The notes below the pieces were generated by a model, which saw only the letters and a list, made by a program, of their open reading frames with translations, was not told the origin of the DNA and made no database searches. A stretch of DNA of 64,000 bases, taken from Isoetes taiwanensis. Its lineage: Eukaryota; Streptophyta; Lycopodiopsida; Isoetales; Isoetaceae. Below are positions 36,651 through 49,005 of the stretch, piece by piece (position 1 is the first letter of the stretch; each line of letters opens with the position of its first letter). Position numbers and translations under genes: made by a program. The stretch covers positions 60,001 through 124,000 of the forward strand of contig JAJEKV010000224.1 of assembly GCA_021234155.1 (NCBI GenBank), written 5' to 3'.

Positions 36651-36993
36651 ACCTTTCTTTTGCCTTTTTCAAATGCTTTGTTCTTCTTTTCTCCCTTCTT
36701 CCCTATGTAGTCCACACTTTTAAACTACAAACCGCAAGACCCATGTGTCAGACAGGATACAACTCATAATCTTATTAGAAGAAACTCTACTTTACGCCTG
36801 TGAATTCTACCTTCCAAGCAATCAAAGATTCCCTATACAACTTATATGTTTGTTTGGCTTTGATTTTTTGATAGTGGTTGCGTATGATAGGTGCCCCAAT
36901 CTCAAAACTAAAAAAGATATAAATCAGATATAATTAGTTAAACACAAAATTTAAGAATTAAACAAATAATTTATGAATTAATAAGGTTCTTAC

Positions 36994-37765
36994 ATGATCT
37001 GCAAGCATGCCGGAAAAGCCACGTGGTCCCCATCTTTGTTTTTCATCAGCTTTTCGCGCAGCAGCTGCTCTCTTTTGTTGCGTATGATCAGCCTTAGTGT
37101 TTGCTAGGAATCTATCCCAAACATCAGGCTCTATATAAAGTGGGGCAGTTTGCGTTTTACTTCTAGTTAAGTAATTCCTGTCGCATCATAATAAGCAATT
37201 AAAAAACAATACTACTCAAAATCATAATTGACTCAAACATATTATACTTACTTCCAGCGATTGAACGACCGACCAGCTTTATAAACAATGTCCCGACCCA
37301 TTATCCCTGTGCCGAATTTAGATTCCATATGTTTCACTATCTTCTTCTTGACATCCACTGATATTTGTTTCCACTTCAAGTCAATATCACGACAATGGAA
37401 TTTAACTGCATGGCTAAGGGCTGTTTTCCACCCTTGGCCATGCTCGTCCATGTGAATATCACCTCCGCGAACCATTGTGACCTGCAAATAAGGTGAAAAC
37501 CATCTACATATTAGTCCACGGAACTAAAATGACAAGCATCTACTACCCAAGCTTTCAAAAGCATTAGAAAAGAAAAAGAAAAGAGAGAGGGAGACAGAAA
37601 TCAAACAACCTGTCGCTTCTTGGAAAGTTTTCTAAATGTGACGTACTCATCCTCCTCTTCACTTGATTCCTCTTCCTCCTCCAGCTCTTCATCCACATCT
37701 GTCTCATTCAGAATCTCGTGCTCTTCATCGTCCCACGAGTATTCGGGGCATTTATAGACTTTTGA
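36994..37765 (-). CDS. TNPA-like gene exons of CACTA element 2 (three exons open and in frame)
   Basis: Exon 37765-37610 opens with SKVYKCPEYSWDDEEHEI and an acidic run, ending KKRQ. Exon 37481-37252 begins VTMVRGGDIHMDEHGQGWK and ends RSFNRWK. Exon 37177-36994 gives YIEPDVWDRFL, QQKRAAAARKADEKQRWG and ends MLADH before GTAAGA. All acceptors end in AG, all donors are GT, the phases agree (0 then 2) and there is no stop. Residues RW-K, W-x2-F and the basic KRAAA stretch line up with the element 1 gene, including the intron position after RWK. This is the Ptta/En/Spm (Transposase_24-like) pattern, predicted to bind the element's subterminal repeats. More exons probably exist: one possible segment near 36720-36650 reads VDYIGKKGEKKNKAFEKG. 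Confidence 0.8.
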
Positions 37766-39640
37766 CTGCAAAAGGGAATTATGCATGAATACCCAAACAT
37801 GATTATATCTCTCCTTCTCCCGAGAAGCATCGTTAAGAATCTTAAAAATAAACAAGTTATTCTTCTGCAAAATCTGAGTTTACAAAGAAGAGAAATAAGC
37901 AATGATATTGGATTTGCAAGGAGCTTAGTTGAGGGCATTGATTATCTGGTGAATGACGATTTCTCTACATCACATAGGATGCTTGCTTCAATCGTTGGAG
38001 TCTTGCCGATTTGCCCGGATCTTAAATATAATATGACCAGCCAATGGATCTTCAAGCATAAGACCTTTTTGAAGCAAACTAGTTTCTAGCTAAGCATGCA
38101 CTAAGCATAATGCATGTGCGCATGCAAATAGACAAAGCTACTAACCATGTCAAAAACTAATACCATACCTTGATTTTCCAAAGACTCTTAGAAGAACTTG
38201 AACCATTTTTGTGGCTCGTGGATCGATCGCTTAAGTTGCTTGTCCAACAACGACTTGATCTTTAACAATCCCTCTTCCGATTGGCTCAAGAATCATATTC
38301 TTCAAGTCATTTGTTGTGCCATCTTCATTGACGCTTATCTTTCCCTCGTGAGCTAGCTCCTCGCTTTAGACTTGTTCTTTGGGGCCACTAAATAAAGTAA
38401 AGAAGCAAGTCATCCAAAATATACTCATGCAGAAATCAAACAAATACAAAGCAAATGAGTGTAAGTGGAAAAGGCTTACTTATCCCAGAAAATCTGGACT
38501 CTAAATCCTTTATTTTATGCAGCAACCTACAGCCTACACCTGCAAATTCACATCAAATTAGAAATAAAACATGCATAGATAAAAAAGGAATAATACCTGA
38601 TAAGGAAAGGGATAGAATTTACAGCACACTTAACATAAAAATTGACAACAGATACGCATGAATGAAGATAAAGTTCTTGGCATAGGCCCTTTCTTCTAAT
38701 GGAGCTCCACCATTCAGAATGCCTGGTCTAGATTATGGATCAAGATTCAACATAATGGAACTACAAACATGAAACCAGAATAAAATAAAAGGACCTGCTA
38801 TTTGTTAGAATTACAAGAATGAGGTTACACTTCATGGTATATAGAATTGCTTAATCAATACGGCTATGTGGGATAGCTCCCCGCGGTGATTCTTCGCATC
38901 AAGGCAAAAAGTTGATTATACCCAAATTTTATTTACCTACTTGTTTTAGAAGGGCTATGAAAAGTCTCAAGGTGTATCGCAGCAGGCCGAATAACTTCAT
39001 TGAACAAAGAGATAATATTCCATCCACCTAATTACTGTTTTGAAATACATGTAATTGAAGTCACAACCTCTCAGTTCTCAAGCAAGCATCTATTGTTCTC
39101 AAGCCATTCACGTAACAAACTAGCTGTTGTAATATTTTATTCCCTTGTGGTTACATAAAGGTTTTTAAAGCTAATATGAACGCACATCTATGCAAGTACC
39201 CAATGTGGCTCTCAATTAGCGCATGCACTTTGTTCATTCCTTAATTTCTTTTCGCCTTTAAATTCGTAGCTTACTTTTATGCATATTGAGTGATTGCACA
39301 CCTAATGATAATAATAAATGTAGAACGTAAAAGACTTACATTGTAGCCTCCACCACTAAAAAGTACCCCACCAAAGACATCTATACCCATATATACGCCC
39401 ACAAAGACGCTTTCAAAGAAGAAATGCACACTCACTGGAATTCCTTTCTCAAGACTTATTTATAAGATTCAACTAACGAAGGGAAGAATACTCTAATGGT
39501 CAACCATCGCTTTGAAATTCCATTCACGCTTCTTGCAAAGTTTAAAATGCCATTGTAAACTAGTTATGATATTCACTAAACGTAAAGCTTGGTTGGGTTT
39601 CAGGTAATAACCACTCTAATCGACCGAGGTGCATCCGAAA
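37766..39640. other. Upstream part of TNPA-like gene region, unassigned
   Basis: Should contain the 5' exons and UTR of the minus-strand gene. Short frames on both strands (for example minus 37938-37708) overlap the known exon or are isolated. I could not identify the start codon. Confidence 0.4.
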
Positions 39641-40148
39641 AAATGCCTACGATTTCAACTTTGGCTTTAATATTCACGTAAAGAAAGTGGCGATGGTGTG
39701 AGAAGCCGGGGAAGAAACACATAAACAAAAGTGTGATTCATCTTCACCGTGGCTATGGCTCACATTTTGCATGAAGCTTCTCCCTAAAGCTATGAAATCC
39801 TATAAATTATACTGCACCTTCGAAATCCGGCTTGATCACCGGACAAAATGCGCCGATCACCCGCCAGCGTAATTTTGCTCCTCTAAACGGGACTTAGAAC
39901 CCCAGGAAAAGGGCTGCAAAAAGAGCAGAGGGATACACGCCTGACGGCTTCATCAAAAAAAATATTATGGACAACCAATTTTTTTTGTTTGGAAAATAGA
40001 AAGCGCTTTCGACTATGTTTTCGACTCAAGCGCCGAAAAAAAAAGCGCCGATAAAATAATAATAACGCCAAAGGTTTTTAGTTTTTTTTTGGCCGAGTTT
40101 TTGGATTTAGGGTATATGCAGCAGGTTTGTGTCGTCTAAGCTATTCCA
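39641..40148. promoter_or_regulatory. Probable bidirectional promoter of element 2 with TNPA-site-like motifs
   Basis: Lies between the minus-strand TNPA-like gene and the plus-strand transposase start at 40149. It contains ATGCGCCGATC near 39848, CAAGCGCCG near 40028 and an exact AAAAGCGCCG at 40041, the same core that is clustered at both transposon ends. In En/Spm, TNPA binds such motifs and controls the element's own promoter; the same autoregulation is inferred here. No TATA box was assigned. Confidence 0.55.
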
Positions 40149-43100
40149 GATGACTGACTCTGATGATGACTCTGATTCTCACTCGGATCATGACTCCGGT
40201 TCATCGTCTTCAATGCCGTCGACTGATGACTTCCCACCAATGAGGTTTGAGCCCCCTCTCTCTTTTTTATCTTGTATTTATTAACATGAATGGAATGCAT
40301 GGTCTGCTCTCGATGATAGAGCTTCTTCGATCGCGTCTCGCTCCAAGCTTAATCCAAAGTAGCTAAACCTTGGCCGGAATGATCCATTGGAGTGGCTTGC
40401 AAGGCGGTATGGCAATTGTTGGTGTAAGAAATGCCAAGGCAATAACAGAAGAATGTACAGAAGACAACAAGAACACAAAAGAAAGTATGGTTTGATGAGA
40501 AATGCCCCACCTCCATCTGAGCCTGAATTGAAAGCACATCAAGAAGCAGACGAGGTAAGAACGTGCAGCTTGCAATTTTATTATTTGTCTTCTAGCAAAA
40601 TGTCTAATATACATCTATATGATTTGTTGTAGTATTTGGACATGCTTGACAAAAATCTTGCACATGTCAATCCAATAGGTAGTCCCACGCCTTCATCCTC
40701 GTCTACTACATCATCAATCGGGTCCATTCCCCTTCATTTCTTTTTGATTCAAGTTCAAATTCTAGTTCAGGGAAACTCAAGAAGTTAGAGAGGTTTAACA
40801 AGGGGAAGTACAAGTGGGCTAAGATAGTTAAGAGTCGTTTTTTAAAAAAGCTCACATAACCTTGCTCATGCATGTGAAACTTAAAAATGACATGGTTGAT
40901 CAACTCCCTCATCATCTCAAAGCCTCTATTGTCCCATTTGTGCGAAGGCCGTTGGTTTCCGGGGGTGAACTACCTCCAATGTTGGAAGAGTTTATGTATT
41001 GGGGCCATAAATATATGATAGCTCCTTCTCTAAAAATGCACAAGCTGGAAGGGGGTTGTATATAATGGAGCATGTGAATGTGCGTACCGGGTCACCGGCT
41101 TGTGTTGATGGTTTTATGGCGGTCCCATCGCACTTTGGGGAGTATGGCATAAACTTACTTCTTTATGCCTAGTATGTCTACTTATGCCATGACATTGAAT
41201 GCGCATCTTGGAGCGAAAGCGTAAAGATCGCGGAGAACATATTCCTGGCGCGACTTGTATATATCGATGGTCGCACTGCCGCTCTCATGGCAATATTGCA
41301 AAGACTTATAAACTCTTCTCGCGGGTCACTCGGAATTAACAAATGCCGAGTTTGAAGAGACCTACTAACATGATCCACTTGTACATGAGTGGATATGTTG
41401 GATCATAATGTGGCGGTTTGTGCCATAATGGAGCCTCCATCCCCGAGATGAGTTATTTGTGAATTATCCCTTCAAAAGAGATATCCCCTAGGCTGGCACG
41501 CCAAAAAAATGGTGAACCTATTGTTGTGCCCTATGGCGTAAAACCCCACATAAATGGCTAGCTATATAATGTTGGGAATCATGACAATACTTACTTGTTT
41601 TTCTATAACATTGGGAATCTCAAATGTTTGATGTTTTAAGGTTTGACATTTATGCTTGATAATAACAAGAATGTTCAAATATTTATTTTGGATCAATAGT
41701 GAACTTTTTTTACGATCTATTATTCAACTTGTCTTTCTATTTTATTTAATTACCACATTCACAAACAAAATGCATTTTTTGCAAATCAAGTGATGATGAT
41801 GTCTCATCTACCCAAAGTGATTTCCACGCAGAGTGGTTTGATGGAAGCTATTCAAAATTACTTCCCAACCAATAACGATGTAAATGTCGGTGATGAAGAA
41901 GAGAGGCCAATCACACTTGAGAGAGAGTCTAGCAAACCACTATATTCAAATGCAAAGATATCACGCCTTGTCAGATGCATTCTCATCCTCAATCTACAAC
42001 ATAAATCTGGGATGGAGTAAACAATAGTGTGGATGAACTTCTTGGGTGGGTGGTCTCTTCTATTATATTCTTTGCTTTTCTTCACTCATTCCTTATACTT
42101 TTATCATGTTTGATAGTTTGCTAGGTGAGTACATACTTCCAAATGATAATTGTCTTCCAAAATCAACGAAGAGACGTTAAACAACTCTTGCAAGAGCTAG
42201 GTTTGAGTACAATTGTATTCACGCTGCATAAATGATTGCATATTATTCAAGAATGAATATAGTGACATGAGTATTTGTCCTAAAAGTGCAAATCTAATCA
42301 AGGTATGATGAAAAAGCAAAGTCTAAAGTCCCAAAGAAAGTTTTTGCGACACATGCCAATCATTCCACGATTACAAGTCATGTTTAAATGTCCTTCCCTA
42401 GCCCAATTTATGGACTTCCACGCCAAACACCGGAAGCAATGATGGGATCTTGAGGTACCCAACCGATGGTGAGGCTTTGAAACATATAGAAGACAAATGG
42501 CCACATTTTAAGGATGAACCAAGGAATGCTCGCCTTGCTTTGGGCATGGATGGAATATGTCCATTTGGCACGATGTCATCTACTCATAGTGTTTGGCCCA
42601 TTGTTGTCATCAACTATAACATACCACCTTGGATGGCAACTAAGGTAGGACATTTAATGCTAACGCTTATAGTTCCAGGGTACATACCTTTATCCCTTGT
42701 GATCATTTTAAATAGGTTGTGGCTTATGCAAAGATATTTTAGGCAAATACCAAGTCAAAGATATGAATGTATACTTAGAACCATTTTGGAGGAATTGATA
42801 TTTTATGGAAAGGCATCAAAATGTATGACATTTCGAGGCAACCACATAATTTTATGTTCCATGCAATACTATGCTTCACAATTCATGACTATCCCGGATT
42901 AAAAGGCGTCAGTAACGATACACGCCTTACTACATATTTTGTACGAGCTCTCTACTACAAGATTAACAATTGGAAGTATACTTTTTTTGTAGGATTGCAA
43001 ACTATGGCGGATCATGTGGATGTCCCTCGTAGCGGCCAAAACTTAACATCTTATAGATCGCCACACTTGTCAAAGATGATATACATTGGCCATCAAAAAA

Positions 43101-45456
43101 GTTTCTACCACTAGGTCATCTACCCGCCGTGGTGATATATCGATGTGCCCGCGGCGAAGAACACCACGATTGGTTGGATACATGGAATGATCATGACCCA
43201 AAGACGGGTAAACATCCTCCCGCATGAAGATGCTATCTACGCTCTACAAATTGGAATATTGGTCTGAATTAAAGATTGCACACCTCTTAGATCCTATGCA
43301 CATTTTCAAAAACGTAAGCCATTCACTTTGGCGACATCTTACGAGATTGGGAAACTCTAAAAGCTAGGGATGGATCTAAAGGATAAAGGCATCAAAAGTG
43401 AACTATGGCCAATTGAAGAAGAGGGTAGAGCTCCACGCCTCTCAGGGTCCTTGGGTATTGAAGAAGGATGAACTCAAACAAGTAAAATGTGCTATCAAAA
43501 GTTTATGACTCCTAACCTGGTTATGGATCTTCCCTTAGAAGGGCATTTACAAAAAGATGGGGGATCTCACAGGTTAAAGTCACATGATTGGCACAAGTTT
43601 CTACAGTACATATAAGTATATAAAGTGAATAAGTATGACCAATGGACTAAAGTAAACGAGCTCCACCACTAATTTGCTTATAGTATGTTTGTGACATCTA
43701 ATTTGGGTTCCTTCTTATAACAAAGATATTCTTCCATGTGCCTTGGAGAATTGCCTCACACCACGCGATTCTGAAGGTCATCTATAGACTCGCCTAACTT
43801 CTAGGTGGGTCTCTTCTAAGCAAATTGTAGCCCGATATCCCCATCATGGAAATAGAGATTGCCGAGATATTATGCTAACTAGAAGACCTATTTCCCACTA
43901 GTATATTTGATCTTCGTGTAATATAGCTATTTTGAATAAATTTCATGTACCAATCACGCTTCTAACAAATGTGATTATTACTGTGTACATTTGTTGGTGC
44001 ACTTGTCGAGAAATATTGCTTGTGGGTCCGAACCCTTCAAGATGGATGTTCTTTTTAGAGAGATATATGAAGGTGCTAAAAGGCTTTTGCATGGGATGGC
44101 AAGGCCCGAGGGATGTATGGCGCAAGGGCATCTTATTGAAGAGACATTATTCTTCTTAACGGATGCCACTATATCAATAGATCCAAATGCACCAAAAATT
44201 TGGAGGAAAGAGATTCCTGATTGGTTAGAAGGTGAAGTCTTACAAGGTCTAGGTAAACAAACGGAGATTAAGCGATGAGATGTTTGAAGGCATCAATAAA
44301 TTCATTGTGAATAATACGATAGCCTTAGAAGGTGGGTGGAATTGTATAAAATTGAGAAGGCACAAAGAGATAGTGATCGAAAAAGCATATGTCGCGAAGG
44401 AACCGCCGAGGACATCATAGGAGAGCTATACAATACCCTCGAGAACTAATGCCTCTAATTGATTCTCCACCCCATTGGTGGTTATCAAAAACTTAGAGAA
44501 GTCAAGAAAATGGAGAGAAAATTCAAGAAGATGAACTCAACATTGCATTTGGTTCCCGAAAAATCAAGAAGTTCAGATTTTTGTTGCTAATATGTATTTT
44601 GCATTTGTCATAAGCATCTCACGCCACTTATATTTAACCAATGCGTAGGCCAAGTTCCATAATTCAATGTGGGCATATATGGTGCGATTTTAGAATCGAT
44701 GACATTGACAAAGCTCTCAAAGCACTTTTTGACTGGAATCGGTGCCTCATTCAATCAAAGGAGTCAAGTTAAAGCATTCGAGATAATAACCCTATTGATG
44801 GAGAACTTGAATATGTTGGGGTTATTACCATATTATTGATGTGGATTTTCGATCATTTCGGTGTGACTATATCAAGGCCAAGTGGTTCAAACCTTTATAT
44901 CGTGGGCCTAAATCACACGTTGAGAGCACATCCTTCGATTTTTGAAGTTGACTCCACCCACGCCTTAGTGGACGGCGAGCCATATGTATATCCACATCAA
45001 GTTCGACAAGTTTTCTTTCATGTCAACCCTCAAAAACAATGCATGGTGGATTGTAATTCCCACGGAACCAACGCCACGCCGGTATATTTGCAATACAAAC
45101 CCTTGAAGAACAAGTGCAAGAGGATCAGCGTAAGAGGTAGAGCATGAGCAAGTAATTGAATTTATTGAACCAAGAGATATAGAAGAACATTTAAGCTCAA
45201 GAGAGAACAAGCAATCAAGGAGTGAGACCATTGATGCATTTTGATGAAGATTATATTGAAGAGGAGGTTGAAGGAGAAACAAACAATCAAGGAGGAGATC
45301 ACCGATGCATTCCGACGAGGATTATATTGAAGAGGAGGAAGATATTGAGCTCCATACTCCAAATATGCGTAATTTGAAGGCTACTCCTACAACCTGGACG
45401 ATGATGAATGGGAGGACATTGAACATGATTTTATGGACGAGTTTGATGTTTGGTGA
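40149..45456 (+). pseudogene. TNP2-like CACTA transposase relic, element 2
   Basis: Starts ATG at 40149 with an Asp/Ser-rich segment, then GNCWCKKC and KYGLMRNAPPP, which align with the N-terminus of the element 1 protein. Recognisable islands follow: RISRLVRCILILNLQHKSGM (about 41950), LALGMDGICPFG and YNIPPWMATK (42537-42640), LLDPMHIFKNV (about 43290), ARPEGCMAQGHLIEETLFF (about 44097) and the acidic C-terminus WEDIEHDF, with a stop at 45454-45456. Between them are many small deletions, frameshifts and stops. A segment at about 40740-41560 does not fit TNP2 and may be inserted or captured sequence. It cannot encode a working transposase as assembled. Confidence 0.92.
45212..45355 (+). repeat. 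72-bp coding duplication in the transposase tail
   Basis: CAATCAAGGAG starts units at 45212 and 45284; each encodes a DEDYIEEE-like acidic block. The element 1 transposase has one such block (DEDYIEDEE) at the matching place. The 72-bp period is in frame. Confidence 0.85.
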
Positions 45457-46129
45457 TCAATAAAACAACATTTTATCTTATATTGAGTTCAAATGTGATT
45501 AAAGAATACTAATGTACCCCCATATATAATGCTTTTGGTTTTCATTAAGATATTGCATGCTTTCTTTCTTTCTTTCTTTAAATTTCGTGCCAATCTTGAA
45601 ATTGCTAAATTATTGATATTTGTGAGGTAATAAATAAATTGCCAAATTCCAAGAGTTTTAAACTTACTACCTTAAAATTCGGTTATGATGTGTTTTTCTG
45701 GGTTGGAGTATATTTGGCTTTGAAACATATAAAGATTTTAGGAATATCAAATATTAAACTACTAGTTAGCCAATATTTGCAATGACATAGCATGCCCATA
45801 ACAAATTCAATGTCTCCGGAGATGCCACATCGTCCGTCGAGGAACTCTATAGCGAGACTATAAAAGTGTCAAATTACAAAGATGCATATAGTATTGTGTA
45901 CTTTTAAGTCTACTTGTTAGATTCTTAAACGCCACATAAACATATAAATATTGGGTGCACGTGAGCTCAAGCCTACAATATATTAGATAGGGATAGAACT
46001 TGATCAAGCTTGGTCAAATAATACATTATTAGATAGATTGAGGAGATAGCTTTGCAAAACATCAAATTCCATCAAAAAAATGTACTCTTTGAATGAAATG
46101 TTATGACTAAATTTGTAATAATGCCCGAG

Positions 46130-46430
46130 AAATATTCCTTGACGATAATATGACGATAAACTGACGTAATTTCTGACGATAAAACTGACGAACTTTCTGA
46201 CGCTAAACATGACGCAAAATCTGACAATACATATCCGCGATACTCGGCGATAAGTGTGATTTAATTTTTTGACGATTAATTCGGACATTTTTATTGTGAC
46301 GGTAAATATCCGGACGCGACTTAGCGCCGTAAAAGCGCCGTGAAACTAAAATGCAACTCGACGCTATTGTGACGAAATATCGACGCGACTTATACGCCAA
46401 AAAGCGCCAGGAATTCAAGCGTCGCAATTT
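46130..46430 (+). repeat. Right subterminal repeats of element 2
   Basis: Contains repeated TGACGATAA / CTGACG-TAAA motifs between 46140 and 46260, and GCGCCG-type motifs with an exact AAAAGCGCCG at 46331 and AAAAAGCGCC near 46399. Together with the left array these mark the likely binding-protein sites. Confidence 0.8.
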
Positions 46431-46483
46431 CCTCCAAAGCATTTACGCCAGCCAAAATATCTCTAGACCTCCGACGCTTTTCT

Positions 46484-46511
46484 CGACAAAAACCCTCATT
46501 CTCTTGTAGTG
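46484..46511 (-). repeat. Right terminal inverted repeat of CACTA element 2
   Basis: Reads inward CACTACAAGAGAATGAGGGT. TGT follows at 46512-46514, matching the left flank. Confidence 0.95.
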
Positions 46512-48360
46512 TGTTATGTAATCCTTGATGCCCTTCACCAGCTTGGCTAGAGTCTTTGGTATACTTGAAGGGAGGTAGTGGTTTTGGTTGCCCTTTTTAG
46601 GAATGAGAACTTCACCAAAGAAACACCCCTTTGCCACAACTTCGATACCTTGTATTGCATCCACAACTTGTCACCTGGTCTCCACTTATATTGCATGATT
46701 GGTATTCCATCCCTAACCCAAAACTTGAACTGAAGTGGCTTTGTGTGTCCCTGCCAACCGGGTCCTTACCATCTAGCAAGTATCCTTCTACAAATGATTT
46801 CCAATCCGCAACCTCATCCATCAAGAAAGCCATTGGGTTGGGGTCAAAATGCAGCTCTCAAACACATCCATTAGTTCAGGGGGAGAGTGGTCACGTTTTC
46901 TCTTGAGTTTGGTGGAGAAAGTTCCAAAGAATCCATCTATATCATCGTGCGCGTATGCCCAACCATCATGAATCCACTTTCACAACTTTGAATACTCCCT
47001 TCGGCCACAAGTATGACATTGCCCCAAACATCCATCTATTCTTGTTTTCTTTCCAACGGTTGTCCAATCCAACACATAGCTCCTCAGCTCTGATTTCTCA
47101 AGTAAGGGAAATCATCCCAAGTCCTCCTTGATTCACTAGACACCTTGATGTGAGCTTTTTATCGCCTTTGGTAACAAAGCGGTTGATCATCCATTAAAGC
47201 CTCAAAAATGGGTGCTGAAGGGGAATACCTCCTCCCTTCTATCGATCCTTTCTCTAGTGTTCTCGGGCACTTGAAAATAGAGCTCACATGGAAGTTTGGA
47301 TCATCTCTCCATAGATCAAGCACAAAATGACCATATGTTCCAGTTCCATGACCATGTGTGTTAATACACCCGCCCGGACTTACGCTTTGGGTAAAGGATC
47401 TAGCTTTGGCAAGAAAGTCTTGTGTTGGTCCATCTTATCATGAATTATACACAAAAATTTGTCCGTCGCAGATCTCGAAAATGTTCTCCACCGCCAATAC
47501 AACCTGCCTACATGATATTTGGTCCCTTTTGGTGATCTGCAAATTGCTCCCTAATTGCCATTCTTTCTTTCTATCTATTGCAGTTGATGCAAGGGTATCC
47601 TTGAGTTGAATGCAAGTGTTGCACTTTGAGAATGGCATGTGTTGTAGGACACTCCACGCCCGAGAAGTGAGTGCTCCATAACTTAACAAATGTGATTGAG
47701 AAAGAGGCCTACCTCCAAGATGGTTTCTAGGATGGAGTTGACCTCCTTAAGGCACTCCTTCGGATATAGTGTTGTGGCAACACTTTGCACCACTCCGCGC
47801 GACACCGCTTTCGCTCACCTTCGACTTGTGAGGCATAGATTGAGACATGTATCTCACAAAGCTCTCAATTTGAGAATGGCCTTTAGAGTATTTGCTCTAG
47901 GTTTCAAAGTGAGTGCATTACCATGTTGGAACAAAGTGTGCCCTTTTCTAACCTTGCTCCCAAAGTATCAGAAATGAAGACTTGCTCACCCCAAGAATCC
48001 ATCTCAATGCTCTCATACATACCCTTCATGCCCCTCAATTGATATAGTAGCCGCCCCTGTGTTTTCATCATAGCCGGAATTCCTACACAAGGAGCAAAAT
48101 GAAATTAATCCTATCTTTTTTGAAGCCGTCCAATGTATTGGGACCTTATCTCAGACGTAGGTCATCCACATTGTATCGCAGATCAGGCAATCTAGGTTGC
48201 AACACTCTTGTCCCCTAATTGCCTCAAGGTTTTCTTTGGTTGGTGCCATACTTTCCATCCTTTCTAAATATTTGTCACTTCTAGGCCTCTTGGGCACCTT
48301 TTTGCCTTTTATGAAAGACATAGCTGTCTCTTCCTTGTGATCAAAGGATGCTCATCCACC
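46512..48360 (-). pseudogene. 5' and central part of an old transposon-like gene split by CACTA element 2
   Basis: Minus-strand segments in order: IRGQECCNLDCL (about 48225), IPAMMKTQGRLLYQL (about 48070), FSKCNTCIQLKDTLAS (about 47630), GPTQDFLAKARSFTQ, INTHGHGTGTYGHFVLDLW (about 47370-47310), then IPIMQYKWRPGDKLWMQYK (about 46700) and KTLAKLVKGIKDYIT up to 46512. Frames change several times and stops occur, so the gene is dead. The paired motif set E-CC-x4-C ... FSKCNTCxxLK ... H-GHG recalls a widespread family of large transposon-encoded proteins known from many eukaryotes; I cannot name it. It continues at 30178-29528. Confidence 0.6.
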
Positions 48361-48769
48361 ACCAAATCTTCCACATGGCCTTGGGTGGGCCTTGGGGTGT
48401 GTAGTTCAAGAGGGGCAATCTAGAGTATCACCATTCTTGTGTGTAATATATCTAATTGGCCATCTCAACTGAGCTTGGGACTCAGCAGCCTCGAGCACAC
48501 AATGCAATCACTAGAGCTTCCTCGACATGATTGTATCAACTTTATAAGAAGCTTCTACAATGCCAACTCCAAGATGTTCATCTCCCAGCCTCTCATCATT
48601 CACACTATCAAATGGATCAACCGCAGCTTATTATACCCTCCCATCAGAATACTGGCCCTGGTTTGCAAGGGTGCAACAAAAGGCAACCCATCTTCCTCCA
48701 TTGGAGCCTAGGGCAATGGCCTCCTTTGGACTTCCCTCGCTCCATTTTACATAATGAAAAGCTCACATT

Positions 48770-49005
48770 AAAACCATATAGCCCCCAAACACCACAAATA
48801 TGACCATATGAACCATATAAAACCATACAAACATATTAAATATAATCATATTAAATCATACAACCATATTAACTAAAAATCATACAACCATATTAACTAA
48901 AAATCATATAGCCATATTAAAGCATACAACCACACTCATTCTAAACCATATGTAAAACATTGTAACCATATATAACCATTGAAACTATTCAACCATTGAA
49001 ACCTT
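48770..49005 (+). repeat. CCATAT-rich low-complexity array
   Basis: Dominated by AACCATAT / AATCATAC variants; the 22-bp unit AAATCATACAACCATATTAA(CT) is seen at least twice in tandem near 48850-48900 with a third diverged copy. Non-coding. Confidence 0.85.

Larger units (their letters stand above)
30179..46511. mobile_element. CACTA (En/Spm-type) DNA transposon, element 2, 16,333 bp
   Basis: The left end reads CACTACAAGAGAATGAGCAT and the right end, inward on the minus strand, CACTACAAGAGAATGAGGGT; the inverted repeat covers about 28 bp with two mismatches. TGT flanks both sides (30176-30178 and 46512-46514). The interior has a minus-strand TNPA-like gene and a divergent TNP2-like relic, in the same arrangement as element 1, but the two elements share protein-level rather than close nucleotide similarity, so they are different families. 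The element interrupts an older minus-strand transposon-like gene, so it is the younger insertion. Confidence 0.96.

Noticed and set aside
48439-48826. Plus-strand 90-codon frames as a host gene
   Set aside because: Two frames overlap the same bases with no family resemblance, and the region adjoins the minus-strand transposon-like relic.
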